Positions 1-6,308 of a DNA stretch of 6,308 bases are shown one piece after another. The stretch's first letter is position 1. Each line of letters begins with the position of its first letter. A program made the position numbers and the translations under genes. The notes beneath the pieces were generated by a model. The model ran no database searches. It was given only the letters and a program-made list of their open reading frames with translations, and was not told the origin of the DNA. The DNA lies in the NCBI GenBank assembly GCA_947167535.1, contig CAMVIL010000084.1:1-6308 (forward strand), read 5' to 3'. The stretch is from an uncultured Ruminococcus sp. (GTDB lineage: Bacteria > Bacillota > Clostridia > Oscillospirales > Ruminococcaceae).

Positions 1-717
1 GAAATGGGTGAAGAGCATCTCGCCCTGCTCGCGGTAGACGTTCCTGCCGCTCTGGTTGTCGCGGACGGTCAGCCCGCAGTTTTTCAGCGACAGCCCCATC
101 GCCTTCGCGCAGTCGGAGCCGTACATCTCGACCCCCACCAGCGAGCCGATACATTCGGTGACGCTGTGTCCCGCCTGCCGAGCCAGCTTGTAGCCGCTCC
201 CGTCGGAGCCTGTCTTGGGGTAGGAAAGTCCCCCCGTAGCCGCCACGACTCTGTCGGCGAGGTATTCTTCGGTCTTTCCCCGCGCACCGACACAGCGGCC
301 GTCCTCGATGATAAGCGAGCGGATATCGTCGCGGACAAACCTCACGCCAGCCTGTTTCGCGGCGTTCACGAGTGCGCCCGAGATGTCTTTAGCACTGTCG
401 CTGACGGGGAAGACGCGGTTTCCGCGTTCGGTCTTGAGCTCCACACCAAGGCTTTCAAAGAAGGCCATGGTATCCTCGGGTGAGAATCGGCTGAGGGCGG
501 AATATAAAAACTTGGAGTTGCGGGGGATATTGTTCAGCACGGTCTGGACGTCGCAGTTGTTGGTGACGTTGCAGCGGCCCTTGCCTGTTATGTTGAGCTT
601 CTGGGCGGGGTGGCGTTCGTGTTCGGCGACCACGACCTCGTGACCGAGCCATGCCGCCTGCACCGCGCACATAAGTCCCGCGGCGCCCGCGCCGATGATG
701 AGAATTTCAGTCTGCAT
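1..717 (-). CDS. BaiN/HI0933-family NAD(P)/FAD-dependent oxidoreductase, 3' end outside window
   Basis: This partial gene reads 239 codons from an ATG at 717 to the window edge with no stop. The family is usually about 400 residues, so roughly the first 60% is present. Visible family marks are the N-terminal FAD-binding Rossmann motif IIGAGAAGLMCA (residues 7-18), the signature GKGRCNVTN (46-54), ATGGLSYPKTGSDGSGYKLA (160-179) and GEMLFTHF (232-239), which breaks off at the edge. Members include E. coli YhiN, H. influenzae HI0933 and clostridial BaiN. BaiN is linked to bile-acid dehydroxylation, but most members are housekeeping flavoproteins of unknown substrate, often annotated as aminoacetone oxidase family, so no bile-acid role should be assumed. 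The protein is probably soluble and cytosolic. The ATG is preceded by CGGAG with a 6-base spacer. The gene lies 51 bases after the RpiR gene and is probably cotranscribed with it. The segment usually like PSLVPL reads GSLVGV here (191-196). Family call is firm; function is not. Confidence 0.93.
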   Translation of the reverse strand, partial: MQTEILIIGAGAAGLMCAVQAAWLGHEVVVAEHERHPAQKLNITGKGRCNVTNNCDVQTVLNNIPRNSKFLYSALSRFSPEDTMAFFESLGVELKTERGNRVFPVSDSAKDISGALVNAAKQAGVRFVRDDIRSLIIEDGRCVGARGKTEEYLADRVVAATGGLSYPKTGSDGSGYKLARQAGHSVTECIGSLVGVEMYGSDCAKAMGLSLKNCGLTVRDNQSGRNVYREQGEMLFTHF

Positions 718-723
718 ATTAAA

Positions 724-728
724 CTCCG
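724..728 (-). promoter_or_regulatory. Ribosome binding site of the flavoprotein gene
   Basis: On the minus strand this reads CGGAG, 6 bases before the ATG at 717. It supports that ATG, which also lies directly before the FAD-binding Rossmann strand as expected for this family. Confidence 0.7.
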
Positions 729-768
729 AAATGTTTGATGATCGCTCACTGCGGGGCAATAAAGGGCG

Positions 769-1632
769 TTAACCCTTGTTCCCCTCGTAAACGTCGTTCT
801 CCTGCCAGATCTCCTCCAGCTTTTCAAAGCTCTGCCGCACCTTCTCAGCCGAGCTTATGGACAGCGCGGCGATCAGCGCGTTGATGAGACTCAGCGGCGC
901 TACGAGAGAATCCGCGAAGGAGTTCATGTCGCTTCGGGCTATCAGCAGATCGTCTGCGTACTCCGCCAGCGGCGCTTTGTGGGAGTCGGTTATCGCGATG
1001 ACGTGGCTGCCCCGCGACTTTGCGAATTTCAGTATCTTCACCGTCTGTTTCGAGTAGCGGGGGAAGGATATTCCGATCATAACATCCCGCTCGTCTATTC
1101 TCATGACCTGCTCGAAAAGCTCGCTGGTGGTGGTGCAGCGCACCTGCTTGACCTGCGGGAACATACGCGAGAAGTAGTAGTTCATGAAGGACGCCAGCGG
1201 CTCAGCCGAACGCGCGCCCAGTATGTATATCGTGTTGCAGCTCTCGATCGCCTTGACCGCCGAGAGGAACGCTTCCTCCGAGCAGGCCTCGAGGGTCAGT
1301 CTTATCTTCTCGATGTCGCGGGTCAGCACCTGCTTGAGCACGTCCTCGCCCGAGAGACTGTCGTTGGTCACCTCGATGCGCTGTACTGCGGTGAGCTTGT
1401 TGCGCATAAGCTCCTGAAGCGACCGCTGGAGCTCGGGATAGCCCTCAAAGCCCAGCATCGAAGCGAACCTTACCACCGTGGATTCGCTGACGCCCACCGT
1501 GCGGCCAAGCTTCTGTGCCGTCATGAACGCCGCCTTGTCGTAATGCTCCAGCATAAAGCGTGCAATGGCTTTGTGTCCCTTTGACAGCGAGTCCATCTGC
1601 TCGTTTATAAGTGTGAACAGATCCTTTTCCAT
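769..1632 (-). CDS. MurR/RpiR-family transcriptional regulator (HTH + SIS)
   Basis: This 287-residue protein has the normal length and two-domain plan of RpiR/MurR regulators. The N-terminal HTH_6 domain covers about residues 1-77, with the helix-turn-helix near 34-60 (TAQKLGRTVGVSESTVVRFA) followed by the typical LGFEGYPELQ. The C-terminal SIS (sugar isomerase) domain spans about 125-255. It includes YILGARSAEPLA (136-147) and GISFPRYSKQTVKILKFAKS (187-206), the phosphosugar-binding type of loop and helix. Family members bind operator DNA through the HTH and respond to phosphorylated sugars such as amino-sugar phosphates, acting as repressors or activators. No sugar transport or catabolic gene is in the window, so ligand and target are unknown. 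The ATG at 1632 has GGAGG at 1641-1645 with an 8-base spacer. It lies 35 bases after the small membrane-protein gene and 51 before the flavoprotein gene. Autoregulation is possible, but I found no clear operator. Confidence 0.93.
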   Translation of the reverse strand: MEKDLFTLINEQMDSLSKGHKAIARFMLEHYDKAAFMTAQKLGRTVGVSESTVVRFASMLGFEGYPELQRSLQELMRNKLTAVQRIEVTNDSLSGEDVLKQVLTRDIEKIRLTLEACSEEAFLSAVKAIESCNTIYILGARSAEPLASFMNYYFSRMFPQVKQVRCTTTSELFEQVMRIDERDVMIGISFPRYSKQTVKILKFAKSRGSHVIAITDSHKAPLAEYADDLLIARSDMNSFADSLVAPLSLINALIAALSISSAEKVRQSFEKLEEIWQENDVYEGNKG

Positions 1633-1667
1633 ATTTTTCGCCTCCGAAAAAATTCAGGATATATGAT

Positions 1668-1850
1668 TTATAATATTGCGGAAACAGCGGCCGAAGCCTC
1701 CGCGCCCGCGAGTTTTTTGATTTTGTTTCTGACGCTGTCATTTCCGCTGAGTATGAACACCGTCACCGCCAGAGCGAGTACGATCAGCGCTCTTATCATC
1801 TGACGCACAAAGTCCCTGTTGGGCTTGCGCCTTTTCTTTTCATGAGCCAA
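1668..1850 (-). CDS. Small single-pass membrane protein, TTG start, unknown function
   Basis: This 60-residue protein matches no family I recognise. The first 17 residues are strongly basic (K5, K6, R7, R8, K9, R12, R16). One hydrophobic helix follows (about 19-35, with ALIVLALAVTVFIL at 21-34), then a short tail with a basic patch (R41, K43, K45, K46) and an alanine-rich end. The charge pattern predicts the N terminus inside the cell, and no signal-peptidase site is obvious. The start is a TTG at 1850, supported by AGAGGTGA (1857-1864) at a 6-base spacer. No ATG lies in frame until residue 18, which would remove the basic head. The gene begins 6 bases after the ygiQ stop and in the same frame as ygiQ, with GTC and GGG codons between. 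Translational coupling to ygiQ is therefore likely. An alternative is that the region is only a trailing open stretch. The good ribosome site and coherent membrane topology argue that it is real. Confidence 0.7.
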   Translation of the reverse strand: MAHEKKRRKPNRDFVRQMIRALIVLALAVTVFILSGNDSVRNKIKKLAGAEASAAVSAIL

Positions 1851-1856
1851 CCCGAC

Positions 1857-1864
1857 TCACCTCT
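1857..1864 (-). promoter_or_regulatory. Ribosome binding site overlapping the ygiQ stop, sets the TTG start
   Basis: The minus strand reads AGAGGTGA, of which GAGGTGA is a seven-base match to the consensus complement of the 16S rRNA tail. Its last three bases are the ygiQ stop TGA (1859-1857). The spacer to TTG at 1850 is 6 bases. The overlap suggests that ribosomes ending ygiQ can reinitiate on the small gene. Confidence 0.72.
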
Positions 1865-3758
1865 TTTTCTTTTTTTTGCCGCCTGCGGGCTTGCCGCCTC
1901 GGGCGGGTCTGCCGCCGCGGGAAGGTGTCTGCCTGCCGCGTGGAGCGTTTTCTCTGCTGCGCTTTTCACGCATATATTCCGCGTCGGGCGGGACGAGCTT
2001 GCCCTCGCCGTGCCCGATGAGATCCTCTCTGCCCGCCGCGATGAGCGCCTCTATCACGCGGCGGCGGTTCTCCGGCTTGAAGTACTGCAACAGCACTCTC
2101 TGCATAGCCTTGCGCTTGGGGTCTTTCTCGATGTAGACCGGCTGCATGGTGTAGGGGTCGAGCCCCGTGTAGAACATACAGGTGGAGAGTGTGCCGGGGG
2201 TGGGGTAGAAGTCCTGCACCTGATCCGGATGGATGCTGTTCTCCTTTAAGAACAGCGCCAGCTCCACGGCTTCCCTGAGCCCGCTTCCGGGGTGGGAGGA
2301 CATGAGGTAGGGCACGAGGTACTGCTTCTTTCCCGTCCTGCCGTTTATCTCGTAGAATTTCTTCTGGAACCGCTTGTAAGCCTCGATGTGAGGCTTGCCC
2401 ATCTTGTCCAGCACGATAGCCGAGCAGTGCTCGGGGGCGACTCTCAGCTGTCCGCTGATGTGGTGTTCCACCAGCTCGTTCATGAACTCCTCGTCCTCGA
2501 TGAGGTAGTCGTAGCGTATTCCCGAGCGGATAAAGACCTTCTTGACGCCGTCGATGTCTCTCAGCTGTCTGAGCAGGTGCAGGTATTCGCTGTGGTCGAC
2601 CTGCAGGTTGGGGCAGGGTTTGGGGGCTAAACATTTTCTGCCCTTACAGAGTCCCGCCGTCAGCTGTTTCTGGCAGCTGGGCAGTCTGAAATTGGCGGTA
2701 GGTCCGCCGACGTCGTGTATGTAGCCCTTGAAGTCGGGGAGCTTTGTCAGCTCTTTTGCTTCCTCTATGATAGACTCCTCGCTCCTGACGGTGACCTTGC
2801 GTCCCTGATGGAGCGCGATGGAGCAGAAGTTGCAGAATCCGAAGCACCCGCGGTTGTGGGTGATGGAGAACCTGACCTCTTCGATGGACGGCACGCCGCC
2901 CACCTTTTCGTAGCAGGGGTGATAGGTGCGCTCGTAGGGGAGCGAGTAGACCTCGTCCAGCTCCTCAGTGGTGAGGGAGATGGCGGGCGGGTTCTGCACC
3001 AGCATTTTGTCGCCGTGACGCTGGATTATCGTCTTTCCGTAGACCTCGTCCTGCCAGTCGTACTGAATGCGGCAGGCTTTGGCGTACATCTCGCGGCTCT
3101 CGCTGACCTCTTTGAATGACGGACACTGCACGGCGCCGTAGGGTGTCTCCTTGGGGTCGCAGAGGTAGCAGGTACCGCGAACGTCGCGAATCGAGCGGAC
3201 GTCCTCACCCGCGGCGAGTCTGTCGGCGAGCTCGACTATCGAGTGCTCGCCCATGCCGAACATAAGGATATCTGCCCCGCTGTCCACCATGACGGAGGGC
3301 ATGACGGTATTTTTCCAGTAGTCGTAGTGTGCAAAGCGTCTGAGGGAGACCTCAAGTCCGCCTGTGAGTATAGGTATCTCGGGAGCGGCGGCGCGGCACA
3401 TCTTACAGTAGACGGTAGCCGCCCTGTCGGGGCGCTGACCGCCCTTGCCGCCCGCAGAGTAAGCGTCGTCCGAGCGTTTTTTCTTAGCGACGGTATAATG
3501 CGCCACCATAGAGTCGATATTCCCCGCCGACACCAGCCAGCTGAGTCGCGGCTTGCCGAGTCTCATGACGGACTTCGGGTCGCGCCAGTCGGGCTGAGCG
3601 ATTATGCCCACCGTATAGCCGTGGTCGTGGAGAACGTGGGAGATTATCGCCGCCCCGAAGCTTGGGTGATCTACATAAGCGTCGCCGATTATGTAGACGA
3701 AGTCGAGCTGGTCGATACCGCGCTCTTTCATATCCTGTTTTGATATCGGCATGAACAC
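1857..3758 (-). CDS. ygiQ: YgiQ-family radical SAM protein
   Basis: This 633-residue protein is near full length; E. coli YgiQ is longer (about 740). It opens with the family's N-terminal block FMPISKQDM, then GDAYVDHPSFG (25-35) and GIIAQPDW (51-58). RPDRA (109-113) and GGLEVSLRRFAHYDYW (133-148) follow. The radical SAM cluster motif CxxxCxxC is C305, C309 and C312, in RGCFGFCNFCS; these cysteines should hold the 4Fe-4S cluster that cleaves S-adenosylmethionine. A second cysteine set (C362, C371, C376, C382) follows GGPTANF and may bind another metal or cluster. LRVAPEH (438-444), QYLVPYLMSSHPG (479-491) and QVQDFYPTPGTLST (513-526) match the conserved C-terminal half. The tail from about 597 is basic, rich in Arg, Gly and Lys, and probably disordered. 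The reaction and substrate of the family are not established. It starts 35 bases after the ftsK stop, so cotranscription is likely. Family assignment is very secure. Confidence 0.96.
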   Translation of the reverse strand: MFMPISKQDMKERGIDQLDFVYIIGDAYVDHPSFGAAIISHVLHDHGYTVGIIAQPDWRDPKSVMRLGKPRLSWLVSAGNIDSMVAHYTVAKKKRSDDAYSAGGKGGQRPDRAATVYCKMCRAAAPEIPILTGGLEVSLRRFAHYDYWKNTVMPSVMVDSGADILMFGMGEHSIVELADRLAAGEDVRSIRDVRGTCYLCDPKETPYGAVQCPSFKEVSESREMYAKACRIQYDWQDEVYGKTIIQRHGDKMLVQNPPAISLTTEELDEVYSLPYERTYHPCYEKVGGVPSIEEVRFSITHNRGCFGFCNFCSIALHQGRKVTVRSEESIIEEAKELTKLPDFKGYIHDVGGPTANFRLPSCQKQLTAGLCKGRKCLAPKPCPNLQVDHSEYLHLLRQLRDIDGVKKVFIRSGIRYDYLIEDEEFMNELVEHHISGQLRVAPEHCSAIVLDKMGKPHIEAYKRFQKKFYEINGRTGKKQYLVPYLMSSHPGSGLREAVELALFLKENSIHPDQVQDFYPTPGTLSTCMFYTGLDPYTMQPVYIEKDPKRKAMQRVLLQYFKPENRRRVIEALIAAGREDLIGHGEGKLVPPDAEYMREKRSRENAPRGRQTPSRGGRPARGGKPAGGKKKKKR

Positions 3759-3767
3759 TTTTGATCA

Positions 3768-3774
3768 CTTCCTT
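3768..3774 (-). promoter_or_regulatory. Ribosome binding site of ygiQ, favours the GTG start
   Basis: The minus strand reads AAGGAAG here. The spacer is 9 bases to the GTG at 3758 but 15 to the in-frame ATG at 3752, so GTG is preferred. The GTG start also keeps the Phe before MPIS, matching the Phe-Leu-Pro-Met block I recall at the equivalent place in E. coli YgiQ. The choice changes the protein by two residues only. Confidence 0.65.
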
Positions 3775-3793
3775 CTGTGGGGGAATTGCGCCC

Positions 3794-6308
3794 TTATTCT
3801 TTACCCTGCCGCTCGTACCATTCTTCTTTGGTCAGCAGGATCTTTCTCGGCTTCGCACCTTCCTGCGGGCCGATTATTCCCATTGCTTCTATATCGTCCA
3901 TGATCCTCGCGGCACGCGGGAATCCGAGCTTTAGCTTGCGCTGTAAAAACGCCGTGCTCGCATTGCCCGTCTCCACGATTATCGTGATCGCCTGATTTAC
4001 CAGATCGTCGTCGGGATTGATGGAGATGTCCGCGCCGTCGTCGTCCTTCGGCTTCGGCATATTCTGCTCCACCTCGTGTACGACCTCCTGATCGTAGCTC
4101 GAACCGTGCTCCGTCTTCAGGAAGTTCACTATCTCGCGTATCTCCGCAGTCGACGCAAAGCCCGACTGTATTCTCATCGGTTTCGGGAAGCCCACCGGCT
4201 TGTACAGCATATCGCCCTTGCCCAGCAGCTTCTCCGCACCTACCTCGTCGAGGATAACTCGCGAGTCGGTGTTGTTTGAAACCATCAGCGCAGTACGGGA
4301 CGGGATGTTCGCCTTGATAAGACCTGTCAGTACGTCAACTCGCGGCGACTGGGTCGCGATGAGCATATGCATACCCGCCGCACGGGCCAGCTGAGCCAGT
4401 CTCATGACGCTCTCCTCGACTTCGTTCTTCGCCGCCAGCATAAGGTCGGCGAACTCGTCGACGACTATCACTATCTGCGGCAGGGGAGTGCGTTCGCAGT
4501 CGGGGTCGTTTGCTATCATCTCGGCGACCATCTCGTTGTAGTCCTCGAGGTTCTTGGTGCCGTTTGCCTCGAACAGCTTGTAGCGGCGCATCATCTCGTT
4601 GACTGCCCAGCCGAGGGCGCCCGCCGCCTTGAGGGGTTCGGTGACAACGGGTATCAGCAGGTGAGGTATGCCGTTGTACATGGGGAACTCGACCTTCTTC
4701 GGGTCGATGAGAATAAGCTTCACCTCGTCGGGGGAAGCGTGGAAGAGTATGTTCAGGATTATGGAGTTGGTGAACACCGACTTACCTGAGCCGGTAGTAC
4801 CCGCGATGAGCATATGCGGCATCGAGGAGATGTTTCCGATGACGATGTTGCCCTCGATGTCCTTGCCGACGGCGAAGGAGAGCTTGCCCTTTGCGCGGCG
4901 GTAATCGTCGCTGTCGATAAGCTCGCGCATGGAGACGCTGTCGCGGTGAATGTTCGGTATCTCGATACCGATGGCAGGCTTGCCGGGGATAGGCGCTTCG
5001 ATTCGCACGCTGTCGGCGGCGAGGTTCAGCGCGATGTCGTCCGCGAGGCTGGTGACCTGCTTTACCTTAACGCCTGCCGCAGGCTGCAGCTCGTATCTCG
5101 TAACGGCAGGGCCGCGGTGAATGCCGATAATGCGGGTCTTGACCCCGAAGGTCTCGAGGGTCTCAACCAGCTTTGTGGACTTGTCCTGAATCTCCCGCTG
5201 TATCTCCTCTTCGGAGCTGGTGCGCTTGGATTCCTTCAGCAGTTCCACCGGCGGGAGCACGTATGTATCGGCCTTTTCGGTCTTGTCAGTCTCAAAGAGG
5301 GTAGTCTGTCCGTTAGGCTCCACCAGCACAGGCTTGGGTCTGCCGGGTTCGCCCGCCGCCTTGCGGATAAGCTCGTCGAGGCGTATCTGGTCGGCGAGCT
5401 TCTGCTTTTCCTCGTTGACCTGCTTTGCACGCTCCGACTTCTTGCCTGCGGGCTTCTTTTCCTCGTCCCTGCTTTCGGTCTTTTCGGGAGCGGTATCCTC
5501 GTCGCCAAAGGTCTTGGACCACTCGTCCGTCTGCTCCACGGGCTGACCTATCATGATATCAGCGCCGTTTTCAAACTCCGCCGCGCGTTCCTTGGCGGCT
5601 TCCTCTTCGAGGCGAATCTTTTCCAGCTGAGCCTGATGTACCTTCGCAAAGTCCACGCTGCGCTTTTTGAAAGTTCTGCTCCCGCGCTCGCGCTTAGGCT
5701 TCTGGGCAGGTGCAGGCGGAGTCTCGGGGAACTCGGGGAATTCGGGGAGCTCCTGCTCACGCTGTTCACGCTCGTAGATATGCTCGGCGCGGTCTTCCTT
5801 GAGAGCCTTCGCGCCGCCCACCACGGGCTTTGTTATCCAGCCGAGAAGTTGGGGGAGTGTAACGTCCGAGAGCAGAAGTGCGAACAGCAGTATAAGCATC
5901 ACGATGATGATAGCCGCACCAGTCTGCCCGAAATAGGTCTGGAGGGTGCGTCCGACGATACCGCCCGACACTCCGCCGCCCTTGAGCTCTGTACCCTCGT
6001 CGTAGAGGTCGGCGATGACGTCCTTGAAGCCGCCGCTGCCTATCTTTCCGCCGAAGAATATCTGCGCCGCCCCCGAAAGCAGGAAGAACATCACGACGCC
6101 CTGAAGCGCCTGAGCTATCACCGCGCTCTTGGACTTCTCCCCCGCGATGGTCAGCGCCATATATATAATGAATATGCCGAAAATAAACACCGACGCGCCC
6201 ATCATACCGCGGTTGAACTCATAGAGCACCGCCCAGAGACCGTCGCCCTTGATGAACGCCAGCAGTGTTTCAAATATGCCGAAAAAGAACAGTATCAGCG
6301 ACCAGAAG
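3794..6308 (-). CDS. ftsK: FtsK/SpoIIIE-type DNA translocase, 5' end outside window
   Basis: This is a septal DNA pump that uses ATP to move chromosomal DNA during division or sporulation. The frame stays open from the stop at 3794 to the right edge, about 837 codons. The GTG at 6229 is not the likely start, because 26 codons before it encode hydrophobic residues (WSLILFFFGIF) typical of the family's membrane region. Numbering from that GTG, membrane helices lie near 11-29, 37-59 and 104-120, plus at least one before residue 1. A charged linker rich in Glu and Lys follows (about 140-340). The motor has the alpha/beta region from about 345, Walker A GTTGSGKS (477-484), Walker B IVIVVDEFADLM (586-597) and GAEKLLGKGDMLYKP (664-678). 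The winged-helix gamma domain (about 741-805) normally reads oriented guide sequences in DNA. An expected QRPSVDV stretch reads QSPRVDV (627-633). Sequence alone does not separate the FtsK role from the SpoIIIE role. It is the first gene seen in the putative operon. Confidence 0.96.
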   Translation of the reverse strand, partial: FWSLILFFFGIFETLLAFIKGDGLWAVLYEFNRGMMGASVFIFGIFIIYMALTIAGEKSKSAVIAQALQGVVMFFLLSGAAQIFFGGKIGSGGFKDVIADLYDEGTELKGGGVSGGIVGRTLQTYFGQTGAAIIIVMLILLFALLLSDVTLPQLLGWITKPVVGGAKALKEDRAEHIYEREQREQELPEFPEFPETPPAPAQKPKRERGSRTFKKRSVDFAKVHQAQLEKIRLEEEAAKERAAEFENGADIMIGQPVEQTDEWSKTFGDEDTAPEKTESRDEEKKPAGKKSERAKQVNEEKQKLADQIRLDELIRKAAGEPGRPKPVLVEPNGQTTLFETDKTEKADTYVLPPVELLKESKRTSSEEEIQREIQDKSTKLVETLETFGVKTRIIGIHRGPAVTRYELQPAAGVKVKQVTSLADDIALNLAADSVRIEAPIPGKPAIGIEIPNIHRDSVSMRELIDSDDYRRAKGKLSFAVGKDIEGNIVIGNISSMPHMLIAGTTGSGKSVFTNSIILNILFHASPDEVKLILIDPKKVEFPMYNGIPHLLIPVVTEPLKAAGALGWAVNEMMRRYKLFEANGTKNLEDYNEMVAEMIANDPDCERTPLPQIVIVVDEFADLMLAAKNEVEESVMRLAQLARAAGMHMLIATQSPRVDVLTGLIKANIPSRTALMVSNNTDSRVILDEVGAEKLLGKGDMLYKPVGFPKPMRIQSGFASTAEIREIVNFLKTEHGSSYDQEVVHEVEQNMPKPKDDDGADISINPDDDLVNQAITIIVETGNASTAFLQRKLKLGFPRAARIMDDIEAMGIIGPQEGAKPRKILLTKEEWYERQGKE
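5724..5750 (-). repeat. Three 9-base tandem units in the FtsK linker
   Basis: On the plus strand the units are TCGGGGAAC, TCGGGGAAT and TCGGGGAGC. They are in frame with the translocase gene and give LPEFPEFPE, followed by a Pro/Ala stretch (residues about 161-175 from the GTG at 6229). This is a short unit-length repeat in a linker expected to be disordered, and copy number probably varies between strains. Confidence 0.75.

Noticed and set aside
4..483. Plus-strand open frame opposite the flavoprotein gene
   Set aside because: It is the mirror of a gene with clear FAD-binding motifs. The translation has the low-complexity, His/Arg/Ala-rich look of a shadow frame.
762..777. Possible terminator AAGGG-CGTTAA-CCCTT around the regulator's stop codon
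   Set aside because: The stem is only 5 base pairs and is not followed by a T run. It is too weak to call a terminator.
979..1584. Long plus-strand open frame (about 200 codons) opposite the RpiR regulator gene
   Set aside because: It lies wholly antisense to a confidently identified gene. Its translation shows no recognisable domain, and such open frames are expected opposite GC-rich coding sequence.
1666..1675. AT-rich TATTATAAAT before the regulator gene as a -10 box
   Set aside because: No -35-like hexamer lies at a suitable distance (TTCGGC or GGCTTC instead), and there is no extended -10 TG. AT-richness alone is not enough.
1841..1843. ATG near the small gene as an alternative start
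   Set aside because: It is in a different frame, gives only about 15 codons before a stop, and is too far from the AGAGGTGA site.
1966..2634. 222-codon minus-strand frame inside ygiQ
   Set aside because: It is an out-of-frame shadow of ygiQ, rich in Arg, Pro and Gly, with no motif. The ygiQ frame carries all the conserved blocks.
4367..4789. Plus-strand open frame opposite the FtsK motor
   Set aside because: It is antisense to the Walker-motif region. Its openness is explained by codon bias of the real gene.
6227..6229. GTG at 6229 as the true start of the translocase
   Set aside because: The frame stays open for 26 more codons to the edge and encodes a hydrophobic segment typical of the FtsK membrane domain. 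The true start lies outside the window.

Overview
The window carries five genes, all on the minus strand, so transcription runs from the right edge to the left edge. In order of transcription they are: the 3' part of an ftsK/spoIIIE-type DNA translocase gene (3794 to the right edge, 5' end outside), a YgiQ-family radical SAM gene (1857-3758), a 60-codon gene for a single-pass membrane protein (1668-1850), an RpiR/MurR-type regulator gene (769-1632), and the 5' part of a gene for a BaiN/HI0933-type flavoprotein (717 to the left edge, 3' end outside). The gaps are 35, 6, 35 and 51 bases. I see no convincing internal terminator or promoter, so a single operon or overlapping transcripts is the simplest reading. 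No stretch over 300 bases lacks a gene. I found no tRNA, rRNA, CRISPR, insertion sequence or attachment site.

The likely source is a Gram-positive member of the Clostridia, perhaps a gut Ruminococcus/Oscillospiraceae-like organism. The reasons are strong purine-rich Shine-Dalgarno sites, GTG and TTG starts, the SpoIIIE/FtsK layout with a gamma domain, and the mix of an RpiR regulator with a BaiN-type flavoprotein. Base composition is fairly GC-rich, a little over half by eye. The genus is inference only.

The parts are mostly housekeeping or conserved. The translocase moves chromosomal DNA through the division or sporulation septum. YgiQ is a conserved Fe-S radical SAM protein of unknown reaction. 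The RpiR protein senses a phosphosugar through its SIS domain. The flavoprotein belongs to a widespread family whose physiological substrates are mostly unsettled. No obvious pathway links the five.

The part most worth a second look is the ygiQ/small-protein junction (about 1840-1880). A lysine-coding A tract contains a phase-correct A AAA AAG heptamer and runs into an AGAGGTGA ribosome site that spans the ygiQ stop. The small gene starts at TTG, in the same frame as ygiQ and separated from it by a single TGA. Two local sequence departures from well-conserved family motifs, one in FtsK and one in the flavoprotein, are also recorded. I see no strong sign of a wholly new system.
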